NCBI GenBank assembly: GCA_965221465.1
Contig: OZ244892.1
Span: 4,340,001-4,404,000 of the forward strand
DNA length: 64,000 nt
Direction: 5' to 3'
DNA from: Azophilus sp965221465
GTDB lineage: Bacteria > Pseudomonadota > Gammaproteobacteria > Pseudomonadales > Azotimanducaceae
Numbering within the stretch: position 1 is the stretch's first letter; each line of letters starts with the position of its first letter. The notes beneath the pieces were generated by a model. That model made no database searches. It saw only the letters and a list, made by a program, of their open reading frames with translations, and was not told where the DNA came from. Positions 35,514 to 44,671 of the stretch are shown here, one piece after another. The position numbers and the translations under genes are program-made.

Positions 35514-36935
35514 ATGCAAGAACCGGATAGCGCACAGGGCCGGAAAGGCGCGCGGGCCACGACTCCGGGCGAGGAACCCCGGCCCTTCGTCAGCCCCGGC
35601 ATCTGGCAGCTTGCTTTCCCGTCGATTCTCGGCAACCTGTCCTATTCGCTGGTGGCCATGGTGCAGACCAAGTTCGTCGGCGAACTCGGGCCGGGCGCGC
35701 TGGCGGCCGTCGGCGCGGGACAGCGCGTATTCTTCGCCATGCAGGCGATCCTGATGGCGGTAAGCGCGGGCACGACCGCGCTGGTCGCCCGTGCCTGGGG
35801 CGCCGGGGACTACAGCGAGGCGAGCCGGGTCACCATGGCATCCCTGGCGCTGGCGGGGGTTTTCTCGCTGGCGGTCATGGTGCTGGGCGTTCTCTATGCA
35901 CGTCCCGTCGCCAGCGTCTTCGGGCTCGACCCGGCCACCCTCGACCTGGCCGCGGAAAACATCCGCATGTTGAGCTGGTTCAATCTCGCCTTTGCGGTGA
36001 CCTTCATACTGAGCGCCGCGCTGCGCGCCTCGGGAGACGCCTGGTCGCCGCTCTGGATCGGCTCGCTGGTCAATCTGATCAACGTCCCGCTGCTGTACGC
36101 TTTCGTTTTCGGCAACTTCGGCTTTCCGCGACTTGGCGTTGCCGGGGTGGCGGCGGCGGCCGGCGTGTCCTTCGCCCTTGGCGGCGCCGTGCTGCTCGGT
36201 CTCTGGCTCATGCAGAAGTTTCGCATCCGCCACGTGAAGGGCGGCTGGTGGCGGCGGGAACGCCTGCAACGATTGCTGCACATCGGTTATCCGGCCGCCT
36301 TCGAGCAGCTTGTCTTTCAGTTCGGTTTTTTCGTCTTCCTGATTCTGATCGGCAACTTCTACGGCACCGAGGCATTTGCCGCCTACAATGTGGGCGCCAA
36401 CATGCTCATGGTCTGCTTCATGGTCGGGTTCGGTTTTTCCATCGCCGGATCGACCCTGGTCGGACAGCATCTCGGGGCGGGCGATCATGCGGGCGCGGAA
36501 CGAAGCGGCTGGCGGGCAGGGGGGCTGGCGATGCTGTCGATGGGTGGGCTGGCCCTGCCGGTCATGGTGTTCGCGAACGAACTGGCGAGCCTGTTCATCG
36601 GCGACGAACCGCAGACCGTTGCCTACACCGTGCAGTTCATCGTGCTGATGGGCGCCATGATGCCGCTGATGGCGATCGAGTTCGCGATCGGCGGGGCGTT
36701 GCGGGGCGCGGGCGACACCCGCTTTCCGCTCGTGGCGACGTTCATCGGCCTCATCGTCGTGCGTTGCGGGCTGGCAGCGGCATTCACCTGGATGGAATTG
36801 CCCGTCGTCTGGGTCTATGCGGCGCTGGTGGGCGACTACCTGGTCAAGGGCGCCATGCTGGTTTCGCGGTTCAAGGGAGGGCGCTGGAAGACGGTAGTGC
36901 GCACGGAATCGCCGGGGCTCACCGGGCGTTTCTGA
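35514..36935 (+). CDS. MATE family efflux transporter
   Basis: 473 residues from the ATG at 35514 (GTG 35502 is possible but lacks a well-spaced ribosome-binding site). Twelve hydrophobic segments in two similar halves; the first half begins FPSILGNLSYSLVAMVQTKFVG, the second YPAAFEQLVFQFGFFVFLI. It would export drugs or metabolites in exchange for Na+ or H+. It overlaps the 3' end of the next, convergent gene by 17 bases. Confidence 0.92.
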   Translation: MQEPDSAQGRKGARATTPGEEPRPFVSPGIWQLAFPSILGNLSYSLVAMVQTKFVGELGPGALAAVGAGQRVFFAMQAILMAVSAGTTALVARAWGAGDYSEASRVTMASLALAGVFSLAVMVLGVLYARPVASVFGLDPATLDLAAENIRMLSWFNLAFAVTFILSAALRASGDAWSPLWIGSLVNLINVPLLYAFVFGNFGFPRLGVAGVAAAAGVSFALGGAVLLGLWLMQKFRIRHVKGGWWRRERLQRLLHIGYPAAFEQLVFQFGFFVFLILIGNFYGTEAFAAYNVGANMLMVCFMVGFGFSIAGSTLVGQHLGAGDHAGAERSGWRAGGLAMLSMGGLALPVMVFANELASLFIGDEPQTVAYTVQFIVLMGAMMPLMAIEFAIGGALRGAGDTRFPLVATFIGLIVVRCGLAAAFTWMELPVVWVYAALVGDYLVKGAMLVSRFKGGRWKTVVRTESPGLTGRF

Positions 36936-37977
36936 TGGCCGCGGAAGACAGGTCCAGGCGGTATTCCGCTTCGTTCACGCCGTCGCAGGCATCCATCAGG
37001 GCCGCCGGCAGGGTTAATTCGCCCAACGCCCGAAAGTTCCCGTCGAACAGGCGGCCGAACACCAGGAAGCGCACGCCATGGCTCAGCAACTCCTCGAGTT
37101 GTTCGTCGCGTTCGTGCGGCCCGCCGTAATAGCGGGGGTCGGCGATGCGCACCAGGGTGTCGGTGCCGACGATGAAGGTAGCGCCGGGAAACTGCCGGGC
37201 TTTCGCCGAGAACATCGGCAGGCGGGTCAACCAGACGGGGCGGTCGAGCGCCTCGAGTCGCGCACCGATCTCGAAGTAGTCGAGAAGCGGTTTGTCGACG
37301 TTCTCGATGGAGAGTTCGTAAGCGCCCTGTTTTCCGAGGCGTTCTTCGGCGATGGCCAGCATGCGCCGGTGGCCGTCGTGCAGCGGGTTGAAAGACCCGG
37401 GGAACAGCAGGGCGCCGTCGTGGGGCGCCGTGCTGACATGGTCCGCCGAGCCTTCCACCAGCGCACGCCAGGCCGGCGCGGCCCGCAGCGATTGCATGGC
37501 GGCTGGGCCGGCGCTTCGCAAGCCGAGGGCGGCCAGCAGGGTCTCCCAGCCGGTCTCGGCCAGTTCCCGTTCCTGCAGGGCGCGGTCGCCGCTCGAGAAC
37601 CGTTGCACCTCCAGATGAAATCCCCGATCCGCCGTCTGCACCGCAATGTGGGCCCGGCTCTTGCCTCGCTTGACCCGGTCCGTGGCCAGGCTCGCGGTGC
37701 TGCCGAAACCGAAGGGACGAGTGGCCCCCAGGCGTTGCGCGCGCTGAAAGCCGGCCATGGCGAGTGCCCGGGCCGTTGCGCCGCTGCATGCCCGGTCCGG
37801 GGGGTTGCCCAGCAAGTCCTCGAGGCTGGCCATCGAATAGGGAATGCTCGCGTCCAGCACGGTGCGGGATGCTCCGGCGCTGCCGAGCATCTCCGCGAGC
37901 AAGCCGGTGCCGCCTCCGGTGACATGCAATACGCCCTGCCAGGGGCTCGCGTGGAGCAGCCGCGCCCGCTCGCTCAT
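36919..37977 (-). CDS. CinA-like / nucleotidylyltransferase fusion (possible NMN deamidase-NMN adenylyltransferase)
   Basis: 352 residues in two domains. Residues 1-165 resemble the CinA C-terminal/PncC domain: VTGGGTGLLAEMLGSAGASR, SIPYSMASLEDLLG, CSGATARALAMAG. Residues 185-352 form a cytidylyltransferase-like fold: the HxGH motif is NPLHDGHRRM, and LSSAAIR at the C-terminus stands for the ISSTxIR motif. In NAD metabolism, PncC-type enzymes deamidate NMN and NMNAT/NaMNAT adenylylates the mononucleotide, so a linked salvage pair is plausible but not proven. It is followed three bases upstream by an alpha/beta hydrolase gene in the same direction. Confidence 0.8.
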   Translation of the reverse strand: MSERARLLHASPWQGVLHVTGGGTGLLAEMLGSAGASRTVLDASIPYSMASLEDLLGNPPDRACSGATARALAMAGFQRAQRLGATRPFGFGSTASLATDRVKRGKSRAHIAVQTADRGFHLEVQRFSSGDRALQERELAETGWETLLAALGLRSAGPAAMQSLRAAPAWRALVEGSADHVSTAPHDGALLFPGSFNPLHDGHRRMLAIAEERLGKQGAYELSIENVDKPLLDYFEIGARLEALDRPVWLTRLPMFSAKARQFPGATFIVGTDTLVRIADPRYYGGPHERDEQLEELLSHGVRFLVFGRLFDGNFRALGELTLPAALMDACDGVNEAEYRLDLSSAAIRNAR

Positions 37978-37980
37978 TCG

Positions 37981-38850
37981 TCACTCTTGCAGAAAGGCGC
38001 GCGTAATGGCGACGAACTCGTCGAGCTGATCGTGGTGCACCCAGTGTCCGGCGTCTTCGATGTTGGCGACACGTACATCCTGGAAATAATCGACACGGCC
38101 GTCCTTGGCGGGGTCGGCAGCCCAGCTTTCGGTGCCGCGGAACAGCAAGGTCGGGCAGGTAATGCGGCTGTACAGCTTGAACTGCTCCTGCTGTGACAGG
38201 GCGACCGGCGCCATCGAGCGGACGTAGTTGTCGAACTTCCAGCTGAAGGTGCCATCCTCGTTCTGGATGCTGCCGTGTATCGTCAGGTGCCGGGCCTGGG
38301 ATTCGGTAAGGTGCGGGTTTTCCGTCTGCATGCGTTCGTAGGCATCTTCCAGCGAGCGGTAACGTTTGGGGATGCGGCCGGAGATCTGGCGGAGATCCCT
38401 GACCCAGTTGTCCAGACGTGTCTCGACCGGTTGATTGAGGCGTTCTTCGAGGATTTCCGGCGGCGGCCCCATGCCTTCGATGGAGACGAGCTTGGTGACC
38501 GTCTCCGGATAGAGCCCGCTGTAGAGCAGCGCGATGGAACCGCCCATGGAATGGCCGATGATGGTCACCGGCGTGTGGTTTCGCTGATGGAGCAGTTGCG
38601 CGATGTCGTAGACGTAGTCGACGTGGTCGTAGCTGCCGCCGAGCAGCCACTGGGAGTCGCCGTGGCCGCGCAGGTCGGGGGCAATAATGCGGTAGTCGTC
38701 GCGGAACGCCTCGGCGACCCAGTCCCAGTTGCGGCAGTGGTCGCGCCCGCCGTGAATCAGCAGCATCGGCGGTGCATCGTCGTTGCCCCAGGCGACGTAG
38801 TGCAGGCGCAGCCGTTGCGAGAAGTAGATGTTCGATGTCGGGCCTTCCAT
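37981..38850 (-). CDS. Alpha/beta hydrolase
   Basis: 289 residues from the ATG at 38850, with AAGGAGG close by; a longer frame is unsupported. The fold is clear: oxyanion motif LLIHGGRDHCRNWDW, DLRGHGDSQW, nucleophile elbow GHSMGGS, a late acid in the LLFRGTESW strand region, and the catalytic His in AGHWVHHDQ. The reaction is some ester or related hydrolysis; the substrate is unknown. It starts an apparent operon with the CinA-like fusion gene. Confidence 0.9.
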   Translation of the reverse strand: MEGPTSNIYFSQRLRLHYVAWGNDDAPPMLLIHGGRDHCRNWDWVAEAFRDDYRIIAPDLRGHGDSQWLLGGSYDHVDYVYDIAQLLHQRNHTPVTIIGHSMGGSIALLYSGLYPETVTKLVSIEGMGPPPEILEERLNQPVETRLDNWVRDLRQISGRIPKRYRSLEDAYERMQTENPHLTESQARHLTIHGSIQNEDGTFSWKFDNYVRSMAPVALSQQEQFKLYSRITCPTLLFRGTESWAADPAKDGRVDYFQDVRVANIEDAGHWVHHDQLDEFVAITRAFLQE

Positions 38851-38896
38851 GGGCTCGTCCTCCTTGATCGGAACGGTGTGCGCTGTGGAAGAATGG

Positions 38897-38934
38897 CGCG
38901 GGCCGGGAATGGTACTTGCGATTCCCGGCCCGCG
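38897..38934. promoter_or_regulatory. Perfect 14-bp inverted repeat in a divergent promoter region
   Basis: CGCGGGCCGGGAAT (38897-38910) and ATTCCCGGCCCGCG (38921-38934) are perfect complements with a 10-base spacer. They lie between the hydrolase start at 38850 and the thiolase start at 39093, so they could be a 5' leader hairpin or an operator. There is no T-run. Confidence 0.45.
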
Positions 38935-39092
38935 TCGACACCGTACCGCAACGCCTTGCCCGGGCACCTACCCCGGCGCCTTGCCGCGCAAAGACCCTGG
39001 CTGCGTTTTTTGTTAGCATGCCGCGCTCGGTCCCGATTGACGGGGCGAGGGATTTTGTGGGGATTTCCCCGGACAGAGAAAGGGTAGAACGC

Positions 39093-40277
<1,185 letters not shown>

Positions 40278-40479
40278 CGCCCTCTTGGATACACATTGAA
40301 ACGGTCGCGAAATCGACAGGAAACACCCGAACGGGACAATGATCGATTCCTCCGCGCAATTGAAGACGATACCGAACAGGGAGATGCTGGCGCTTGGCAA
40401 AGGCGACCGCGGATAGTGCGGTGCCCGCGGGGAAACCCGAGCCGGTCGGCAATCCGAACGGCGAACAAGAGATCTGGAA
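40278..40479. other. Intergenic leader, nothing recognised
   Basis: About 200 bases between the thiolase stop and the next start. No terminator with a T-run, no repeat, and no convincing short gene were seen. Confidence 0.5.
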
Positions 40480-40989
40480 ATGGTGTTTGACAAGGGCTGG
40501 AATCGCGCCTGGCGCGTATTGATTCTGGCCGTGACATTGCCCCTGGCGGCAGGGAGTTTCGCCGCGGCGAAGGAAGCCGGGCAAGCAGGGGAAGCAGCGG
40601 AAGCAGGAAAGAAAGAGCAGCGGCCCCAGCCTGCCCGGCTCAGTTACGCCTCGGTCAGCGATGAGGACCTGACCGCCATCGCTGCCCGCTGGGATGCTCT
40701 CGATGCCCAGCAGCGGCGGGCGCTGCTCTCCGAAGTGAAGATGCGGATGAAGCGCAAGGGTACCGCCGAGGGCGTGCTGCGGGTCAACGTAAGGCGCCGC
40801 TACGGCACCGTCGTTAGAAGCCCGAACGGTGCGAGGGCGACGCTGCGACTCGAGGTACGATCCGTCAAGAAGCAGGGCAGCCGGCAATTCGGGGTCGGGT
40901 TCGAGCATCGCGCCGGTCAGGACGAAGCCGCTCCCGGGGAAGCAGAGCCCGACCGGCCGGTTCGCAGGGTGGCCGACCCGGACGGGTAA
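40480..40989 (+). CDS. Putative secreted basic protein, unknown function
   Basis: 169 residues. Residues 1-28 look like a signal peptide (WRVLILAVTLPLAAGSFAAA). The mature part is Ala/Glu/Lys rich at first, then has a helical segment SDEDLTAIAARWDALDAQQR and a very basic region with VRRRYGTVVRSPNG. No family recognised. It ends seven bases before the response regulator gene and reads in the same direction, so it probably shares its operon. Confidence 0.65.
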   Translation: MVFDKGWNRAWRVLILAVTLPLAAGSFAAAKEAGQAGEAAEAGKKEQRPQPARLSYASVSDEDLTAIAARWDALDAQQRRALLSEVKMRMKRKGTAEGVLRVNVRRRYGTVVRSPNGARATLRLEVRSVKKQGSRQFGVGFEHRAGQDEAAPGEAEPDRPVRRVADPDG

Positions 40990-40995
40990 CCGTCC

Positions 40996-41706
40996 ATGGA
41001 AGCCGAAGGCGCGACGCTGCTGGTCGTCGACGACGACCCGGAAATTCGGGAACTCACCCAGGCATATCTCTCCAGGCAGGGATTCGATGTCGACTGTGTC
41101 GACGGTGGAGCGGCCATGGACGCCTATCTCGCAGAGCGGCGGCCCGATCTGATCGTTCTCGACCTGATGCTGCCGGGTGAGCATGGCCTGTCCATCGCGC
41201 GGCGCCTGAAGGGCGAAGGGGACATCCCCATCATCATCGTCTCTGCACAGGGGGAGGATGTCGACCGGATCGTCGGCCTGGAGGTGGGTGCGGACGACTA
41301 CCTCGGCAAGCCCTTCAATCCCCGGGAGTTGCTGGCGCGCATACGGGCCGTGCTGCGCCGCATCGACCGGCCGCACGAGGAAGGCCCGGACGATTGCGTT
41401 CGCTTCGGCCCGTTCGAACTCGATGCCGCTGCCTACCGGTTGACCCGGGACGGCGTGCCGGTGCCGTTGACGTCCGGCGAGTTCGACCTGCTGTGCATCC
41501 TCACCGCACATCCCAACAAGGTTCTGGACCGGGACCGGATTCTCGATCTCCTCACCGGCGCCGAACGTTCCCCGTTCGATCGCAGCATCGATGTGCGCGT
41601 TACCCGGCTGCGCGGCAAGATCGAGGCCGACCCCGCCGAACCGGCCTACATCAAGACCATCTGGGGCAAGGGCTACATGTTCTGCCCGGGCGCTGACGTG
41701 CAGTGA
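40996..41706 (+). CDS. ompR: OmpR-family response regulator
   Basis: 236 residues. The receiver domain has the acidic pair VDDDPE at the start, the phosphorylated Asp56 in LIVLDLMLPGEHG, and the conserved Lys in YLGKPFNPREL. The C-terminal winged helix is typical (YRLTRDGVPVPLTSGEFDLL, then RSIDVRVTRLRGKIE and TIWGKGYMF). It follows the secreted protein and precedes the kinase gene, from which it is separated by a repeat. In E. coli the pair controls porins; the targets here are unknown. Confidence 0.92.
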   Translation: MEAEGATLLVVDDDPEIRELTQAYLSRQGFDVDCVDGGAAMDAYLAERRPDLIVLDLMLPGEHGLSIARRLKGEGDIPIIIVSAQGEDVDRIVGLEVGADDYLGKPFNPRELLARIRAVLRRIDRPHEEGPDDCVRFGPFELDAAAYRLTRDGVPVPLTSGEFDLLCILTAHPNKVLDRDRILDLLTGAERSPFDRSIDVRVTRLRGKIEADPAEPAYIKTIWGKGYMFCPGADVQ

Positions 41707-41877
41707 GCAGGTGTGCGGTACGGGTATGCGGCTCGCCGACCGCCGCCTTTTCGGGGTTCGTGGCAGGCACCCTTCGTCGCGACAAGCGTGTCTGCCTGGC
41801 GTGCTGGATGCCGTATTCCCGACCGATCGAATAACGGGTATACCTGCCTGGCGAACGGCGTAAAATCAACAAGTTGA
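41704..41877 (-). repeat. Structured repeat, family 1, diverged copy between ompR and envZ
   Basis: On the minus strand it shows the TTGATTTT block, a GGGAATACGGCATCC segment, CACGCCAGGCAGACACGCTT (shared with the loop of the 7.2-kb copy) and the end ACCGCACACCTGCTC. It begins within the ompR stop codon and fills the 240-base space before the kinase gene. Confidence 0.65.
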
Positions 41878-41948
41878 AGATAATCCACGGGGTAATCGAG
41901 ATTACGACTCTCCTGAGTGCGAGTGCGCGATGCCGGAGGTGAGCAGGC

Positions 41949-43247
41949 ATGGGGGCTGAACGCGACGGGTCCCGGCTCCGCAACCGGTGGGCCAACTCCC
42001 TGCTTTTCCGCACCAGCCTGACCCTGGGTGTCAGTTCCCTGGCCATTGTCGGGATCGCGGTGGCGGCGGTCCAGTACTTCGTGGTGCAACCCATCGCCGA
42101 ACGGTCTGCCGACGACGAAGCGGCGCTCTTGGTGCTGTCCGCACAGACCTGGGTCGAGCTTCCTCCCGAGGCACGGCGGTATTTCGAACTGGAACTGGCC
42201 GAGAACCACGACCTCATCGTCAGTGCCGTTCCCGAGCAGTATGCCCCGGTGCAATACGACGAGTCGCCCTTTCTGGCGCTGGTGGAAGAGAAACTCAGCG
42301 AGCGGTTCGACGGGCCCGTGCAGATGTCGCGTTCCGAGGAGTTGATCTGGGCGACTCTGCCGATGGCCGGCTACGAATTGCAGATCGGCTTCTCGCCGAT
42401 TCGGCGAAACGTGCAGACCACCTACATGGGCATCGTCGTTGCCGGCGCCGGTGCGGCGGTGGTGTTCGTGACCTCGCTCTTCATTGCGTTGCGCATCACC
42501 CGGCCGTTGGTGCAGGCCGCCGAGCGGGCGGAAACGTTCCGTGGCGGTTTGAACTTCGACCCGCTGCCCGAGGAAGGGCCGCGGGAACTGGTGGTGCTGG
42601 CGCGAAACTTCAACACCATGGCGCGCGAGATCGCGGCGCTCCTGACGAATCGAACCACCCTGTTGGCGGGCATTTCACACGACCTGAAAACGCCTCTGAC
42701 CCGCATGCGTCTCGCGGTCGAGCTGTTGCCCGACGACGTCGAGCCGGGCCTGATCGAGCGGTTCGAGCACAACCTGGAGTCGATGGACGAGTTGATCACC
42801 GATGCGCTGAAGCTCTCGAGCGGCGACCACGAAGCGAATCAGGACGTTGACCTCCAGCCGTTCGTCGAATCGGTTCTCGCGAGCTACGACACGCCCATGT
42901 CCCTGGAGTGCCGGGATTGCCCTGCCGAGCCGGTACGGGTGGCACCGGGCGCCCTGCGCCGGGTGCTGAGCAATCTGGTCACCAACGCACGACAACACGG
43001 CGAGAACGTGCGGGTGCGCATTCATGGGCGGGAAATACACGTGGTCGACTCCGGCCCCGGCATTCCGCCGGAGCACAGGGAGGCCGTTTTTCAGCCCTTC
43101 TACCGGCTGGACAGTTCACGAAGCGCCGCCACGGGAGGCAGCGGGCTTGGGCTGGCCATCGTCCACCAGCTTTGTCAGACCCACGGCTGGCGAATCGAAA
43201 TCGGCTCCGGCCCCGGCGGTGGAACCGATGTCTGTCTGGCGATCTGA
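41949..43247 (+). CDS. envZ: EnvZ-family sensor histidine kinase
   Basis: 432 residues. Two membrane segments (about residues 23-45 and 158-182) bracket a periplasmic sensor domain of about 110 residues. A HAMP domain follows, then the dimerisation helix with the phosphorylated His244 in GISHDLKTPLTRMRL. The ATPase domain has NLVTNARQHGENV (N box), VDSGPGIPPEHR (G1), and GGSGLGLAIV (G2). It phosphorylates the OmpR-like regulator upstream. Confidence 0.92.
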   Translation: MGAERDGSRLRNRWANSLLFRTSLTLGVSSLAIVGIAVAAVQYFVVQPIAERSADDEAALLVLSAQTWVELPPEARRYFELELAENHDLIVSAVPEQYAPVQYDESPFLALVEEKLSERFDGPVQMSRSEELIWATLPMAGYELQIGFSPIRRNVQTTYMGIVVAGAGAAVVFVTSLFIALRITRPLVQAAERAETFRGGLNFDPLPEEGPRELVVLARNFNTMAREIAALLTNRTTLLAGISHDLKTPLTRMRLAVELLPDDVEPGLIERFEHNLESMDELITDALKLSSGDHEANQDVDLQPFVESVLASYDTPMSLECRDCPAEPVRVAPGALRRVLSNLVTNARQHGENVRVRIHGREIHVVDSGPGIPPEHREAVFQPFYRLDSSRSAATGGSGLGLAIVHQLCQTHGWRIEIGSGPGGGTDVCLAI

Positions 43248-43321
43248 GCATCTCGAGCGGGTTTTATCGATCATGGGCGTCTGTGCCGGGAACGGCGCCG
43301 GGCAAGGCGTCCGGTTACAAA

Positions 43322-43351
43322 CTGACACAAATTTCCGATGGCCGGTAATTC
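43322..43351 (+). promoter_or_regulatory. Candidate sigma-70 promoter before structured RNA
   Basis: CTGACA (43322-43327) and TAATTC (43346-43351) with an 18-base spacer, just after the envZ stop. It would start a short transcript ending at the hairpin at 43456-43494. Confidence 0.35.
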
Positions 43352-43356
43352 TCTCG

Positions 43357-43494
43357 TAACACATTTTCGAGATAGTAGGTCCCGAGAAGCGGCCCAAGAA
43401 GCTGCTTCCCCATGAGGCAATCTCTATCCCCTTAGACCTTTATTGGTCTACTCCAGCCGCCGGCTTCCTCTCCAGGCCGGCGGCTTTCTTCTTT
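43357..43494 (+). ncRNA. Candidate small structured RNA (or long envZ 3' region)
   Basis: Three hairpins follow each other: GAAGCGGC/GCTGCTTC (43386-43393 with 43401-43408), a perfect TAGACC/GGTCTA (43433-43438 with 43445-43450), and a strong GC hairpin with a T-rich tail. No open frame of note. It may instead be only the 3' untranslated region of envZ. Confidence 0.35.
43456..43494 (+). terminator. Rho-independent terminator
   Basis: A perfect 9-bp stem GCCGCCGGC/GCCGGCGGC (43456-43464 with 43476-43484) with an 11-base loop is followed by TTTCTTCTTT. Confidence 0.85.
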
Positions 43495-43688
43495 CTGGCC
43501 CAGACTCTCCATTCCTCCGTGGCATCGTGCCTTCCATGCCACCCAAAATCCTTGATCGCGATCAACTGAGCTCGCCAACTCGCTCGAGAAGAAAGCCACG
43601 CTTCAAGAGCCGTTGAACCGCGGCGGGTGTTGTTGGATACTCGCGCACCTTCGATAACCCACACCCAATCGTTCACACAGGGGACAAT
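43495..43688. other. Intergenic leader of the MaoC gene pair
   Basis: About 190 bases; no gene and no clear repeat seen. It ends just before the first MaoC-like gene. Confidence 0.5.
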
Positions 43689-44192
43689 ATGGCCATCGAG
43701 AAGTTTCCCGTGGAAGCAAGCCACATCATGATGTTCGCCCGTTCGGTGGCGGACGAAAACCCGATCTACTACGACGAGGATTACGCCGCAACCACGGAAC
43801 CGGGCCGCATCATCGCGCCACCCACGTTCGCCCAGGCGAGCGCCCAGTTCGACCCGGACTACTTCCTGCGCCCGAAGATTGGCAAGCCCTGGTTCGGCTC
43901 CGGCAAGGAAGCCACCGGCGTCAAGCGGGACAGTTCCGGTGGCGGTGGCGGTGGCGGTGGCGGTGGCGGAGGGCTGCACGCGGAGCAACACTTCGAATAC
44001 CACCGTCACATCGGCCCCGGGGACGTCCTGACCGCCACCGAGAAGCCGGGCAAGACCTGGGAACGCGAGAGCAAGCGGGCGGGCAAGCTGGTGTTTTCCG
44101 AAACCGTCACCGAATACCGAGACCAGAATGGCGAACTCGTCATTACCGCACGCGGTGTGGGTGTCCGCACCGAGCGCCCGGTCGAGCAATAG
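43689..44192 (+). CDS. MaoC-like dehydratase (N-terminal type) with polyglycine tract
   Basis: 167 residues. The start looks like the FAS1-type/MaoC N-terminal hot-dog domain (VEASHIMMFARSVADENPIYYD, then APPTFAQASAQFD). The C-terminal strand region has HFEYHRHIGPGDVLTATEK. In the middle are 12 consecutive glycines encoded by five GGTGGC units and GGAGGG (43938-43973). Such proteins act as one half of an enoyl-CoA hydratase; the other half is likely the next gene. Confidence 0.82.
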   Translation: MAIEKFPVEASHIMMFARSVADENPIYYDEDYAATTEPGRIIAPPTFAQASAQFDPDYFLRPKIGKPWFGSGKEATGVKRDSSGGGGGGGGGGGGLHAEQHFEYHRHIGPGDVLTATEKPGKTWERESKRAGKLVFSETVTEYRDQNGELVITARGVGVRTERPVEQ

Positions 44193-44214
44193 CAGCCGAA
44201 CAGGAGGACTGGCA

Positions 44215-44637
44215 ATGGCACTGAAAGCAAGCGAACTTAGCGTCGGCGACACCTATTCGGAATGCCTGGTGGAAGACCTGAAGCGTACGCAACTCGTCCA
44301 GTACGCGGGCGCTTCCGGCGATTACAACCCGCTGCACTCCGATGAGCCGTTCACCCGGGAGATCGCCGGGTACCCGTCGGTTTTCGCCCACGGCATGCTG
44401 ACGATGGGCATGACCGGCCGCATGGTCACCAACTATGTCGGCGATGGCCGGCTGAAGAAGTACGGCGTGCGCTTCACCAACCAGGTGTGGCCGGGCGATA
44501 CGCTGAACTCGACGGCCACCGTCGAAGAAATCACCGAGGAAGACGGCGACCCGGTCGTGAACCTGAAGGTGGAGACGACCAACCAGGACGGTCTGGTGGT
44601 CGTGCGCGGCTACGCATCGGCCGTCGTCGATTCCTGA
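44215..44637 (+). CDS. MaoC-like dehydratase
   Basis: 140 residues from ATG 44215 with AGGAGG seven bases upstream. The hydratase-2 motif is clear: QLVQYAGASGDYNPLHSDEPF with the catalytic Asp/His, then SVFAHGMLTMGMTGR. It adds water to an enoyl-CoA. It follows the previous MaoC-like gene by 22 bases and precedes the ClpP-like gene by 34 bases. Confidence 0.9.
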   Translation: MALKASELSVGDTYSECLVEDLKRTQLVQYAGASGDYNPLHSDEPFTREIAGYPSVFAHGMLTMGMTGRMVTNYVGDGRLKKYGVRFTNQVWPGDTLNSTATVEEITEEDGDPVVNLKVETTNQDGLVVVRGYASAVVDS

Positions 44638-44671
44638 TGGGAACGGCGCTGCACGAAGTACAGGAGCGACC

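Noticed and set aside
43357..43494. tRNA, 6S RNA or signal recognition particle RNA after envZ
   Set aside because: No cloverleaf, no central bubble and no SRP tetraloop; only three simple hairpins.
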